NCBI GenBank assembly: GCA_902806565.1
Contig: CADCXA010000048.1
Coordinates: 310,001-374,000 of the forward strand
Direction: 5' to 3'
Length of the DNA: 64,000 bases
Source: Hypoxylon rubiginosum
Lineage: Eukaryota > Ascomycota > Sordariomycetes > Xylariales > Hypoxylaceae
How positions within the stretch are numbered: position 1 is the stretch's first letter; each line of letters opens with the position of its first letter. A program made the translations under genes and the position numbers. This document shows positions 1 to 11,516 of this stretch, one piece after another. Below the pieces are notes generated by a model. The model was not told the DNA's origin, did no database searches, and saw only the letters and a program-made list of their open reading frames with translations.

Positions 1-301
1 CGACCTCGCTTTCGAGGGTCACCCCTTTGCCGACCGAGATCTGGACCGAGTAGACTCCCCATATCGGCTGCTGCGGGCAGACCTTTCGAGCTTCTCGGAA
101 GAGGTTTGGGACATCGTCCAGATTGCCTTGCACGAGTCTGATCGAGGGTGACTTCTGGGCGAGACGCGTGGCAGTAGGGCTGCTGACATCTCGTGTGACT
201 GCGAGAATTGTGAACTTGCCAGCATCCCGGCTGAGAAGTGCACTTATCACGGCACCTCCTTGCTTCCCTGTAGCGCCGGTGACGAGGATGACTTTGGACA
301 T
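1..301 (-). CDS. NmrA-like NAD(P)-binding protein, N-terminal part (cut by window edge)
   Basis: Reading leftward from an ATG at 301 gives about 100 open codons that run off the left edge. Residues 1-13 read MSKVILVTGATGK, followed by QGG. This is the glycine-rich Rossmann loop (GATGKQG) typical of NmrA-like atypical short-chain dehydrogenases. Further on come a conserved LVQGNLDD stretch and GVYSVQ, both usual in the family. Members act either as NADP-sensing regulators or as reductases in fungal secondary metabolism, and the visible part cannot separate these. The start is chosen because the Rossmann strand begins four residues later. It lies beside SnoaL-like, DUF1772, P450 and FAD-monooxygenase genes, which suggests a specialised-metabolism context. 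The C-terminal part is not visible. Confidence 0.8.
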   Translation of the reverse strand, partial: MSKVILVTGATGKQGGAVISALLSRDAGKFTILAVTRDVSSPTATRLAQKSPSIRLVQGNLDDVPNLFREARKVCPQQPIWGVYSVQISVGKGVTLESEV

Positions 302-767
302 GTTGGATTGCTTGCTAATAGAATCAAGTTATTAGGCTGCTGTATGACTACTATAGTAGATAATAGGAACGTCAGCGTGGAATTATTTAGACGATTGGTT
401 CAGGGGGATTGTGTCTCCTTAGGTCGCATTATCAAACTATAGGGTCCCCCTTTAGTAACCCTAAACCCCCCCTTATCGACCCCTACCGGCACAACTTAAG
501 ACGCGCAACGTATGCCGAGCTAAACCTTTTCCCGGCCGAAGCTTTCTCTGAACTTTGGCGAAAACGCGTCGAGGCATTACGCTGTTATGTTTGGGGATAT
601 GCGGAATTTCCATGGATTTAATTAGGTCCCTCCCGTCTGATGTCTTGCATATCTTCCCCAGGTACCCTAAGTGTAAACCACCAGCTCAGCACCTTATGGT
701 CGGCTCCTAGCAACTTACTTACCTCCTTGAGCCGTACATCAGTCGACTACGCTTCTCGGCCGGCACG
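302..767. other. Intergenic spacer
   Basis: This is the divergent promoter region between the NmrA-like gene and the SnoaL-like gene. No convincing coding frame, RNA gene or long repeat is visible in it. Confidence 0.6.
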
Positions 768-1370
768 ATGGACGAAGGCCGCCGTCGCCGATACAATACA
801 GTCAACACGCTGCTGGAGGGCTACGGCAGCCTGTCCGTCTCGCAGCTCCTGCAGCCCACGTCGCCAGAGTTCCATCACCAAGTCCTACCTGAGAGCCTAG
901 GGATGGTGTCTCGAAATCGAGAGTCCTTCGCCCAGCACGCCGCCGGAATCTTTAGCATATTCGAACAGTTCAGGATGGTCCCCAAGTCGGTCGTCGACGG
1001 CGGCCAGGGTGGGATGATGGTGGTCCACGCCCTCATGCAGGGGATGCTCAAGGGCGGAGCTGGGGAGTGGAAGAACGAGTGCGTCATGATAATCCAGCTA
1101 TCATCGGACGGAACTCAAGTCGTCCGGGTTACGGAGTTCGTGGACAGCGCGAAGGCCTTGGAGATGGCCCGGAAGCACGCTCCGGATGATTTTGGCTGCA
1201 AGTACGAAGGTCTAGATAGGGATCGGGATTGTGGTCGTGGCAAAAGGGCCGAGGAGGTTGCGACGGCAAACCCTAAGTCGATGACGCTGACGCTGCTGTT
1301 CGGTCTGGGGTGCGCTCAGGTCATCGTCGTGATATTCTTGTTATATCTAGTTCAAGGTGTGGCCCATTGA
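768..1370 (+). CDS. NTF2/SnoaL-like fold protein with C-terminal membrane anchor
   Basis: An uninterrupted frame of 200 residues. The N-terminal two thirds alternate helices and strands as in fungal SnoaL-like/NTF2-like proteins: an initial helix RRYNTVNTLLEGY, a region SIFEQFRMVPKSVVDGG, and terminal strands NECVMIIQLSSDG and VVRVTEFVDS. A hydrophobic stretch at about residues 172-194 (TLTLLFGLGCAQVIVVIFLL) would anchor the protein in a membrane by its tail. Fungal relatives include polyketide cyclase-like and isomerase-like proteins in biosynthetic clusters as well as many uncharacterised ones, so the reaction is unknown. Its neighbours, an NmrA-like gene and a DUF1772 gene, favour specialised metabolism. 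A short polar linker separates the domain from the anchor. Confidence 0.7.
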   Translation: MDEGRRRRYNTVNTLLEGYGSLSVSQLLQPTSPEFHHQVLPESLGMVSRNRESFAQHAAGIFSIFEQFRMVPKSVVDGGQGGMMVVHALMQGMLKGGAGEWKNECVMIIQLSSDGTQVVRVTEFVDSAKALEMARKHAPDDFGCKYEGLDRDRDCGRGKRAEEVATANPKSMTLTLLFGLGCAQVIVVIFLLYLVQGVAH

Positions 1371-1961
1371 GTTTATGGGGAAGTCCGAGACGATCTTTCG
1401 CAAGACTATAGCCCGCAATGTTTGTGTGTTGCGTCGTTTCAGGGGTTGGTAAAGGTGTGCTCATTTTTACATTTTGCATGGATGATGTGCTCGGATGCCT
1501 TGCTTTCATGGAAGTCAATTCTACATGTATGTTTTATACTCATCTTTACCAATTCACTGCGCCTGTTTCATCCCCAACTGCCTATCTACCTAGGTAGGTA
1601 GGCACGTATAGATCGCCACTCACATTAGTCGAAGCGTGTACGCATTCAATTCCCTATCTAAACTCCAGGACTATGAAAACACCATGTCAGACCGCTTTTC
1701 CCTCTTCGCCATCGTAACGAAACATTCCGAATGAAGACCAGATATTAACCTCGTAGATAGAGGCGAAACATAAAAGGTACAGCGCAGCGAGCGGGGAGAT
1801 ATAGTAGAAACGCCTGCAAGGAAAAAGACTAATAAGTGATGTGCGTCAGGGATGTCCAGTATCCCAGTACTCGGTGTCCAGCAGATCGTACCCGACAACT
1901 ATTAACAAGCTTCTGGCTCTGATAGGTAGATCCGAAACATGTGTCCGTATTTTCATACGTT
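1371..1961. other. Intergenic spacer between convergent genes
   Basis: This spacer holds the 3' ends of the SnoaL-like gene and the DUF1772 gene. It contains one copy of the dispersed CTACCTAGGTAGGTAGG palindromic motif near 1586-1603 and no supported gene. Confidence 0.5.
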
Positions 1962-2572
1962 TCAATGTGCCTTGATTAGTTGGAATAGTGCCAGTGATCC
2001 GGCAACGATGGGAGTTATGAGACGGACGGTGTTGAACTTGATCCACTTTCGAGCGTAACTCTCGGCTTGCTTGGTATCCACTCTGCCCTTGGGGTCGCTC
2101 AGGGCATCGATCTTCTCGTTGATCGGCTGCAAGTTCATAGCAGAGTGAACGACGGTGATAAGATGGCACAGCGATGCGGCCGCGTAGAACCTCCAGTCTC
2201 CGAGTCTGCCATTCGGTCCCTGGGATGAGGCGACCCACGATGTGTAGGCGTAACCAAAGATACCGAAGGTGCTGATGGGCCTGAAGAACTGATTTCCCAT
2301 AACCCAAAAGGTTGGCCACTGCCGGCCAAGCAATCGAGCGCGAGCAGCATGGTCAGGCGACGACGGCGGCGGAAAGTCTACCAGCAAAGCGGGCACGCCC
2401 ATGAATGATTGCGTGATGGCATTGCCTAGATGCGTGAAGATAGCCAGTTAGCATTGACCTAGATTGATGTTATTCGCTCTTATTCGTGCGCGTGTTACCT
2501 ACCGAGAAGAATGAAGGAAACGGCAACAGTAGTACCGAGAACTGCCTCGGCAGGAACAGCCATTGTTGACAT
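1962..2572 (-). CDS. DUF1772 protein, anthrone oxygenase family-like
   Basis: Two exons, 2572-2503 and 2425-1962, join across a 77-nt intron (donor GTAGGT, acceptor CTAG) to give 177 residues. The protein starts MSTMAVPAEAVLGTTVAV and has about four hydrophobic segments, a conserved RQWPTFWVMGNQFFRP stretch, a SLCHLITVVHSAMNLQPIN stretch near the middle and a C-terminal segment TVRLITPIVAGSLALFQL. This layout matches DUF1772 proteins. Characterised fungal members such as HypC, EncC and GedH oxidise anthrones to anthraquinones at membranes; many others are uncharacterised. The nearby P450 and FAD monooxygenase fit an oxidative tailoring role, but the substrate is unknown. The intron splits a glycine codon and restores the family's N-terminal helix. 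Confidence 0.8.
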
Positions 2573-4122
2573 TTGTAGTACAAGGTAGTTTAGGTACCTA
2601 GGTAGGTAGTTGTAAGATATCTAGGATATATCTAGGATATATCTTGGTCGTATCTTGGTTATATCTTAGTTACTAGGAAGAGATCAAAGTGATGGATTTT
2701 ATGCTGGTTGATTTTCAGGGAACCCTCTACGGATAGTTTCCAGAGTTGACAACATGCTTATATGTATTTGCGATGTTTGTGACAAGGCCTTCCCGACGTC
2801 AAGGGCTTGCTTGCTACAGAGGGGAAGCTGCGCCAAAGTTGGGGTTCTTTGTTGGTTATTCGTCAGTTATCAGCCGTAGAAGCCGCCATGGTGGTATGAC
2901 AATGAAACCTTCCAAGGCTATACCGCCCTTAACTCTGCTTAGGAACTCTGCTCAGGGAATCATCTTTGTGAGTTCCTGATGTGGTGTGCGTCGCGGGTAT
3001 ACGTAGTATACATGGTTAACCGTGGTAAACATGATGCGTATGTCGACTGTATAGACTTGTTGGGCGACGCTTATCGTTTCACAAGTTATGCTCCGCCTAT
3101 GCTGACAACTCAAAATCACGTATGAATAAGTCGTACAAGATGTGCGACGAGGCCCGAATGCCGAAGCTTGCGTCGGTCGGCCGCGTAAATTTCTTACGGC
3201 GTGGGCGTAGGCGTGGGCGTGGGCAGCGTGGGCAGCATGAGCAGCGTGGGGAGATGGGAACCACCCTCGAAATTACGAGTGGCATCCCCCCGTGCCCCGT
3301 CTGGCCGTGTAACCTGCTGTCAACCTGCCAACTTGTCAGCTTGTCCGGCAGTTCTGGTAGGTAGACAAACGTGATGTCGGACAGCATAACGTCCGTGGCT
3401 CCGTTCGCAGTGTGTTTTTAAAAGGGGGCGTGATCTTTTTGATGGGTAAGCCAAGAGATGTGACATTTCCATTTCTGACTTGGTAATCGAAATAGTTGCA
3501 TTTTCATCGCAACACTATCAATTATTCGTCGCGTTCCTCTCGCCCGGACCCGAAGGCTCTTAGTCGAATCCAAGAAATATACCAATAAAACAAGATGGTT
3601 ACGAATATAACATGTCCACATACCTAATGTAAGGCCCCTTATGTTGATTATGTACACAAGGAGAAGACTACCCAGGGAGAAGACTACCCAGGGAGAAGAG
3701 AGAAGTTAGAAGGCTATCATTCAAGCCATGACGTATGCATATGAGACGTCCAACTCATATCGCTCATCTCTTATCTCTGACATGACCCGTCAGATACGAC
3801 CCCCTATGATTGAACTGGGTAGCTTACCTTAGGTAACCAGATAATCCTCGCATCGGGCATCCGTTCTTGTATCGTAGTACTTCCACATCTCGGACGGAAC
3901 GTGGAATAGGGAATAGGACTGAAACACGTAATTCATAAGAAGTACCTATGCTATCCAAATCGTGTTCTCTCGTCCTCTTATAGCTATGCCATTTGCCATC
4001 ATATCATCGAGTCTAGTAGGTATGCAACAACCGTAACTCAATCCAATCCATCAGTTCCATCTAGAAGAAAATTCCCAAAACCCTCGCGTACGCCAAGCTT
4101 TCCCACTCTCGTTAATGCCAGT
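2573..4122. other. Intergenic spacer with short repeats
   Basis: No supported gene is seen in about 1.5 kb. The part next to the DUF1772 gene holds one dispersed AGGTACCTAGGTAGGTAG motif (2592-2609) and a degenerate TATATCTAGGA/TATATCTTGG series (about 2617-2672). A GGCGTGGGC-type minirepeat lies near 3200-3250. A 16-bp unit (GAGAAGACTACCCAGG) is repeated just over twice at 3661-3700. Confidence 0.5.
3661..3700. repeat. 16-bp tandem repeat, about 2.5 copies
   Basis: The unit GAGAAGACTACCCAGG occurs twice exactly and then partially. It lies in a gene-free spacer and has no evident function. Confidence 0.8.
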
Positions 4123-5933
4123 CTACACTATCTCCACTTTCTCATTGATGGTCGCTTTGGCACCAAGGAGAAATTCCTCCCTTACGCGCTTATCGTTCGC
4201 GTCGGACTCGGCCCAAACTCGAAGCGCTTCCTCTTTGCGAGCCTGGCTCCTCGGCTCGAAAGCCATCTCGAAAGGATCAGGCTTGATGATCAGCAGAGAA
4301 TTGCACTTGTCTACGGGGACTGGCAACTCGTTCCCGGTAACCGGGTCCTTCTTGGCTTTGAGGTTGAAGCACCACGCAAGGGCGCCACATGCCACTATTA
4401 GTTCGTCTTGTGTGACGGTCTGCCCTAAACACTGACGCTGGCCCCAGCCGAATGAGGTCATACCCTTAATGGTCGGATACTGGCTTAGGGGCTCCTGAAA
4501 TGTCGGCCACCCGGGCTCTAGCCACCGCTCAGGTCGAAAGTTGTCCGGGTCGGGATACTTGACAGGATTTCTTAGGAACGCCCTATTTGAATGTTAGCTA
4601 CGTGCGCGTGGCAGTAAATCTGAAGCGACAAGTTCCACAAACCAATCGAGAGGAAGGATTCTTGTTCCCTTGGGAAGAAAGTAACCCCGAAACTCATCAT
4701 CCGCTTCCATTTCGTGTGCAACTCCTAGACACCCACAAATTAGTGCTCGTCTTGCCGTTAACTTCATCAGTATCAAACTCACCAGCTGGTACGTTTGGCC
4801 TCCACCGCATCGTTTCCTTGATGCACGCCCGGAGAATGGGAAGCTTGGGCGTGTCGGTAAGCGTTGGAAGTCGACCCTCGCAAGCCTCGTCAATCTCCTT
4901 CTGTACCGCGGCTTGCCATTTCGGATGGTGTATCATGGATACCAGCCAGTATGATAACGGGCCGGCTACAGTAAAGACGCCGACGAGTGCCATCATACCT
5001 ATGACGGACGAAGCCTCGTAGTCGCCGGAGAGGTTTGAACGCTTGTCGCCCTTCTCGAGGTGCTGGCTAGTGAAGCACGGCCTCTGCTGGCCCAAGGCCA
5101 TCTTATCGCGCGTATTCGTCAGGCGCTCCATCCACCACGCCTGCTGCTCGTCGTGTCGCTTGCGTTCGGCCGTCTTCCAGGGGTTGATGATCATAGGCAG
5201 ATGCCAAAGAGGAGTTAAGACGTTGGTGATGGGCCCGGCTGGTGACATCTGCGTTAGGAGACCCCATGCGGTCTTGCTCAGGTATTCGCTGCTATCGGTA
5301 TCGTCCCATGCCAGCGTGCACATGATCTTGGCCGCCATGTCCTCCAAGGAGAATGCGAAGTCGTCGGGGTTTTCGAGGAGCCGGACGAGCCAGCGTTTCG
5401 TTTCGTGATACATTACGCCATTGTATTGAGCATTACTCGCTTCGGTCAGATAGGAGTGGGTGAATCGACGTTGCCGAGCCCAGTATTCTATCCAGACGCG
5501 TTACTCAGCTGCTGGGTCTGGATGAGTGGTGTATGCTCTACTCACGGTTTCGTCCCATCAAGGGCAGATACTCCATCGATCCATGAGTGCTCTTCGAGTC
5601 GAATAAAGACCTGACCATCGGCCTGTCCGAGTTGTATTTCGCCCGTTTCACTAGAAGTTCTTCGGCTATCTTCTCGTCCGAGACAATGAGGAACTTGGCC
5701 CCGAGCATCTCTGTGAAATAGAAGCCATTCGTGCCGCTGTACTTGTCTGCCCACTCCTTGAACTTCAACCACATGAATTGGATAGGAAGATCATGTACTC
5801 GGCCAATATACGGCAGCAAGGTCGGGCCGGGGATTTTACGCTCGTGGTTTATCTCCTTGAACAACTTGTACAGGTGATAGGCGACGAAGCCGACGAGGGA
5901 GGCCCAGAGGACCAACAATGTAAACGGTTGCAT
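4123..5933 (-). CDS. Cytochrome P450 monooxygenase
   Basis: Four exons on the minus strand (5933-5546, 5487-4783, 4724-4643, 4582-4123) give 544 residues, with all three introns GT..AG and in phase. A membrane anchor, LLVLWASLVGFVAYHLYKLF, precedes a proline-rich KIPGPTLLP hinge. The protein then shows a W..QRRF C-helix motif, an I-helix GVFTVAGPLSYW, the ExxR triad start ETMRWRP, DPDNFRPERW, and the heme loop FGWGQRQCLG with Cys443 as iron ligand. The last has Gln before the conserved Arg instead of the commoner Gly/Arg pair. The length is normal for a fungal microsomal P450. It resembles O-methylsterigmatocystin oxidoreductase-type enzymes in general layout, but the substrate cannot be read from the sequence. 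It lies beside a DUF1772 gene and an FAD monooxygenase gene, supporting a role in oxidative tailoring. Confidence 0.92.
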
Positions 5934-7836
5934 GATCAACCACGGAGTGAAGAAGAACAATAGTAAGGACAGGGACAAATAAGATGAACTTGTATGCGAA
6001 TACGACAATAGCAAAGGTGAAGAGGGAACTGCGGGACGGGGTATCAGAGACACATTTAGGGACGAAAGTATCGATGGCTGTCAAACGATTTAAACTACCT
6101 CCCATCGTGCCACCAGGTCGTCTAATAATACGTCCGTTTACAGTAATTCCTGTCGATGGTGGTTAATAATGAGAGTAGTTCGGCTTTCAAGGGCGGTGAT
6201 TCGACGCATCGAAGTCTTGACCAGGTGCTCCCCCGTGGTCCCCCCCTTGGTAGACTCACATCAGAGTCTGGCCGGGCATCAGATCCCAGCGTAGCAACCC
6301 ATGTTTGCGTATCTTGTGCATTTTTGAGTTCATATCTTTCTAGAAGATAAAAACAAAAAGGGATTTCCAATAATAGTAGTCTTGAGTGCCAGAAGTCCGA
6401 AACAACGTGCAAGCAGCCCAGAAATGTTCGAGATCCACCGCCTAAACTCGATAGCGGGTAACGATGAGATCACCATGTCAGGCAGCCAGACCACGGGATA
6501 GAAGACCCATACATGCCTTAGATTCCTCAGATCTATACGAAGATTTATGGATGCAAGTCCGGTCTAATAAGTCCGGATGATTAAAATTATGCCCAAGTAG
6601 GTCGAGCTGCGATCAAGCCGCAAGCCGTAATGCAGTGTTACGAGGTTTGCCATGCGTCTTTCCCGTCCACTTAAGCACCCGCGTCTAGCAGGCTAAGTGC
6701 AAAATAATGGAAGAGATAGGTACGAATAGTTATGGCGGCTGAACTCTGAACTCTGAATTCTGCTATAAAATGTGACTGATACGTATCCCTTGCCTTGTAA
6801 GCTTTATGTAGGTACCTGAAAGGTGATGTGTGAGCTTGTGTCATCGAGCCACCCATCTTGCATGGTTCTCCTCCACGCATAGTCTGTATTTGCATAAGCC
6901 CTGCTAGGGATATAGTCCCAGATGGGATGTTTAATAAGACATGAAGGATGATAGACGTTCGACGAAAGCTTGTCTGCGCCATACCTATTGACTCCCAATG
7001 CTTAGAGCCGCCTTCAACACCAATGCTAGGCCGGAAGGCCAACCAATCAAGACTTTGCAGCATAACCTTAAGGACAATACGCCCTAGCCCAACAAGGCAA
7101 ATTAAATAAAAAATCGATCATATTCTGTAGCGGTAGGCCATCTTGGGCGAAACCACCCGGTCGGTTTCTCTCCACCTTGAGTCCATCTCCCTTCTTATCA
7201 CCACGATTGGAATAGACTTATCCTCCAATCGCTTCTTGGACTCAGCCACCTTAGCTATTTCCATCCCAAAATATGGGGGAATGGCAAGATATATCCATTC
7301 TGAGTATGATGTTTTGATATGTCCGTGACGGATAAGATGCTGACAGGCACATGGCTAGGCGGAGTGGAATATTCGATGACTACTCCCCTTATGGGAATAA
7401 TAATGTGGCCGTCAGTGGTCGATGTGAGATTTGGGGTACCGGCGGAGGCTGAAATGAAAGGGACCAATGACGTGCCCGAGCGAAACGTGGTTGGGTGGAC
7501 AGCAACAAACTTCGGGCCCGAGGAGGATCAAAATGTTTACTGGGGACGCATCAACCGTTGCGCTGGCGGCTGACCCTGCCCTAAGTAATGGCTCAGTCGT
7601 ACGGGAAAGCATTCTGGACCATGCTGTCTCACCGGTGCTCCGGCACAAGGGATCCTTCCCGTTTTCCTTTATATTCCGAGTTACGTGGAAGAGTAATGTG
7701 GAATACCATGTTGGCATAGTCTTAGTCAAGTCACCATATTTCACCCCTAGTTCGTCACCACCAACCATCTTTGCTTTTTTTCCCTTTCTTCACAATACTA
7801 AGCCTTAGCCGAAAAAAAGAACTTTCTCATTCGAAG
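5934..7836. other. Divergent intergenic region between P450 and FAD monooxygenase
   Basis: About 1.9 kb separates the two divergently transcribed oxygenase genes. The short frames in it lack family features and compatible splice sites. A pyrimidine stretch (TTTGCTTTTTTTCCCTTTC) just upstream of the monooxygenase start resembles a fungal core promoter or 5' leader. Confidence 0.5.
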
Positions 7837-9538
7837 ATGGGTTCCGTTCACGATAACGATATCAAGCCTGTGGGCTCGTACCCCCCTTCGGGTATCGACG
7901 TTCTCATCGTCGGCACTGGTCTTGCAGGGCTGACCGCATCAATTGAATGCGTCCGGAAGGGACACAACGTGCGCATCATCGAGCGACACGATGACATTAA
8001 CACCGCAGGTATGTTGTGTGGCTGAACCATTCCTGTCGTGCCTCACACACAATATGGCAATATACTGAAACTATGGTTCTGCCTTCCCTGCACCGTAGGA
8101 GACATGTATTTCATGGGCCAGAGTGCTACCAAATTCTATCGTCACTGGCCCGAACTAGCGAAAGAGTATCGATTAATATCCATGAACAATGCCTGGATCG
8201 AGACCTTCAAGCACGACGGCGAGCGGATGATAACACCGCTGAAGGTTTCGGATCGCCTGCGCCAGCAGGGCATGGACCCAAACACTCCGCCGGGTGCATT
8301 CCAGATGCGGCCGCTTATCTATCGGATGTACCTTAACGAAGTCGAGAGGCAGGGCATCAAAATACAGTTCGGTCACCGGGTCGTCGACTACTGGGAGGAC
8401 CAGGACCGCCAAAAGGCAGGCGTCGTAACGGACAAGGGGGAGCGATTCGAGGCCGACGTCGTGATTGCGGCTGACGGCGTAGGTTCGAAATGCCAAAAGC
8501 TCGTAGGCGGCCAAGTCAGGGCCATGAGCTCTGGTAGAGCCATGTGGCGGGCTGCCTTCCCGATCCACCACCTGGATAAGAACCCCGAGCTGAAGGAGTT
8601 TCTCAAGATGGGTGGGCAGGACAGGGACGAGCCAATGGTGAGAACATGGCTTGGGTATGTGGCGCCCGCACTACGAAAATAATTTCATGCTGTGCGCCCC
8701 TTGGCTAACATTCCCCCCTACCCTCTAGTCCAGGAACATATGCAATGGTCCTAATTCGTCGGGAGACCTGCGTGTGGCTTATGAATCACGACGTGAGAGA
8801 ATATCTATGTTATAATTTTTTTCCTATATATCAGTCATGCTAATAAGACAACAGGTTACGGGATCTGAAGAAGAGAGCTGGACGCACACAGTCGAGTCAG
8901 ATGATGTCCTTAGGAATATGGACAAAGGACTCAGCTCTTCTTCGTGGGACCCCAGGATTAAGGAGCTCATCAAACTGACACCGCCCAAGACAATTGTCAA
9001 CTTTGAGCTGTTCTGGCGCAACCCGCAGCCATCGTGGACTTCTCCGGGTGATCGTGTAGTCCTCATCGGCGACGCTGCTCACTCTTTCTTGCCCGCCTCC
9101 GGCAACGGGGCGACCCAGGCAATCGAGGATGCCGTCTCGATAGCGACCTGCCTCCAGATTGCCGGGAAGCAGAACGTTCCCGAGGCCGTGCGCACGCACG
9201 TACGATTCCGGTACATTCGCTGCTCGTGCGCCCAGAAGATGGGCTTCGCCAACGCCGAGCGCCTCCAGCACACCAACTGGGAGAAGGTCAAGGTCAACCC
9301 GAAGCTGGCGCAGCCCCAGCTTCCCAGCTGGATCTGGAAGCACGACCCCGAGCAGTACGCTTACGAGAACTACGAGAAGATGGCCGAGACGATCCGGCAG
9401 GGGATTCCGTTCGACCAGGTCGACAGCGTACCGCCGAACTATCCGCCCGGCTACAAGTACGAGCCGTGGAACATTGTCGACATGGAGAATGAGGTACAGA
9501 AGGCCACGGTCAATATGGGATCTGGAAACTGGGAGTAA
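7837..9538 (+). CDS. FAD-dependent monooxygenase (salicylate hydroxylase-like)
   Basis: Four exons (7837-8008, 8099-8654, 8729-8792, 8855-9538) give 491 residues. The dinucleotide-binding loop VLIVGTGLAGLTA sits at about residues 24-36 and is followed by the acidic strand end IIERHD. A DG motif (VVIAADGVGSK) and the GD motif VVLIGDAAHSFLPASGNG complete the set of class A flavoprotein hydroxylases (FAD_binding_3). These enzymes use NAD(P)H and oxygen to hydroxylate or epoxidise aromatic or prenylated substrates in the cytosol. The start is the first ATG in frame with the Rossmann strand. The C-terminal 120 residues are rich in Tyr/Pro, as in several fungal homologues. Position next to the P450 and DUF1772 genes suggests a shared pathway. 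Confidence 0.92.
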
Positions 9539-10295
9539 AATAGACGCTTGGCTGGATGATAGAGCGAGTAGCCCGAAGCTGGCTTAGAAATTTTCAATGT
9601 TTGTGTCGATTAGATTACTGATGAGCCTGTAACTGTGTTTATTTATTTCAAAAATACTATCTCCCTGTCAACTACCTTGGGTGCGTAACCTATCTCATAT
9701 CACACAGCTAAGGTATCGAAAATAGGAGAAGTTAAGTGCGTGATACCACTTTTAGCACGAATATTCTTGGCTTTCGACCTGGCAGCGATTGGTCTCCTTA
9801 GTTCAATGTGTGCTTTGAAACTGCTATACCAATAGACGTTATATCCAGCATCAGTTCTGAACAACTCTAGTACCAGGTACATAGGTATGTAGACACTTTT
9901 CCAACCTACAACTTCATCAGTTAAGTAACAACAATTTCGACTAAAATATTACAGCGTATAATCGCCACCTAGAAAGACCTGTTATAAACTTCACCTATGT
10001 TAAATAAATAAAAAAAACTAAGTTGTTAGAAGAATATGGCCTGCTGCACCTGCCAGGGGATGTAAGCAATGGCATCCTAAAATTAAGGCAACGAGCACCG
10101 CCATCGCTACGCCGTACGAGTTCGTCACCAACAATCCCCGCACTTGCGTGCGGACAAGGCATTTTTACTAGGTCTGTGTTGAAATAATGGAAACAAGATG
10201 TAGATCGCCAGGGCGGTGTAATGATCACCAAGAGTCAGCATCGGCATTCCGACTACTATAAAGTATTTTGACATTGCAATTCAGAAGACCATTCT
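9539..10295. other. Intergenic spacer
   Basis: An AT-rich spacer between two plus-strand genes. A TATA-like ACTATAAAG lies near 10255, about 40 nt before the next start. No gene is supported. Confidence 0.5.
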
Positions 10296-11176
10296 ATGCC
10301 TATCGACCTCAGAAATCAGCCAGTTCCCGAGAGAAGCAAGACCATGTCCCTCAATCATATTCAAGTTCCGATTCCTCGCCTCCGTCAGCAGACGGGCGGC
10401 ATAGCGCTTCTACTCATCCTTGCAATTGTCGTCGTGCTATCTGCAGTTGAATTAAAGGAGCAAGTATATCTGATGAGCTGGATGAAGGACCATGACATGG
10501 GATACTCGGGAGGATTCTTCGTCCGGTTCGACTCCGAATCGCTCAAGATCTCTTGGTTGCCTACCCTCTTATACAGGAGCCCCCACCATCAGCTCGCAGT
10601 CGCGGCGTCTATGGTGAATATCGTCACGAGCGTCCTCGTAATGGGTCTCTTCTTTATTAGCTGCCGCATTCAAAAGGTCAGTTATCATTCCTTAACACTA
10701 AATGACACATTATACCACCTAAGGGGCGTGTATAGAAGAGCTAACGTGCTGATATAAAACAGAACTTTGGCCAGCATTGGATCCTCGTTTCAATCTTCAT
10801 CCCGACTTTCGCGCTCGTCACGACGGCGCTCCTTTACAACTTCATCGAGCACGGGACAACAGCCCGGCTCGACACGTATAAGCTATATCAGTATGCATCC
10901 CCCACCGGATATGCCCCGTACGGAGCTCATTGGCTGGACTTCGAAAGCTGGAGCTGCGGCTTGGTGTCTACGTCGTTGGTGGACCAAGGAGATGTATGGA
11001 AGAGCAACTGCGAACGATCGCAGCTCGGACGGTGGCTGCTTCTACCTACTTGGTTTGCCGTCTCCTCTGCGATACTGGTTTCTTGGTTTGCTTTCCGCGG
11101 ACTTCCTACTTGGAGGGGAGATAATGAGGAGGAATATGTTGTCGAGGGCGGAGAGGGGAGGGTGAGGTTGGCCTGA
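10296..11176 (+). CDS. Uncharacterised four-helix membrane protein
   Basis: Two exons (10296-10676 and 10763-11176) join in phase 0 across an 86-nt intron to give 264 residues. Four hydrophobic segments are visible: GGIALLLILAIVVVLSAV (about 34-51), VNIVTSVLVMGLFFISC (about 108-124), WILVSIFIPTFALVTTALLY (about 133-152), and WLLLPTWFAVSSAILVSWFAF (about 220-240). A conserved-looking polar loop between helices three and four carries TARLDTYKLYQYASP and DFESWSCGLV. An in-frame Met at residue 17 is an alternative start. I do not recognise a named family. It resembles small conserved membrane proteins of unknown function common in Pezizomycotina. The tail is acidic and glycine-rich. Confidence 0.7.
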
Positions 11177-11516
11177 ATTTGCTTGAGGTCATGATGCAAC
11201 ACATGTACATATCTAGGTTAGCAAGAGTGGCAGGATGAAGGGTATTAGGGAGTGTAGTTGATAATAGGAGGGAGTTGGTAGATGAAATTGTTGCTTGAAC
11301 AAGTTAGACTAGTTTTGGGGTGAGGGGGCTTCTCGTTTGTTACTTATCATTTGCATAATTTCGCAGTTTGTATCGGTGGCATTGGCATATCACTTATGAG
11401 ATGTGATTTGGCAGACTGATCAATAAGCTGCCTAAAGTACACCGTATGTACACAAGCGCAGTAATTTTTGCTTCTATGGAGGCCGACTATTCGACAAGAT
11501 CTATATGAGGTACTCT
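11177..11516. other. Spacer between convergent genes
   Basis: A G/T-rich 3' flanking sequence between the membrane-protein gene and the sedolisin gene. No feature stands out. Confidence 0.5.

Noticed and set aside
3097..3387. Overlapping plus and minus frames of 80-96 codons
   Set aside because: They are produced by a GGCGTGGGC minirepeat and have no family features.
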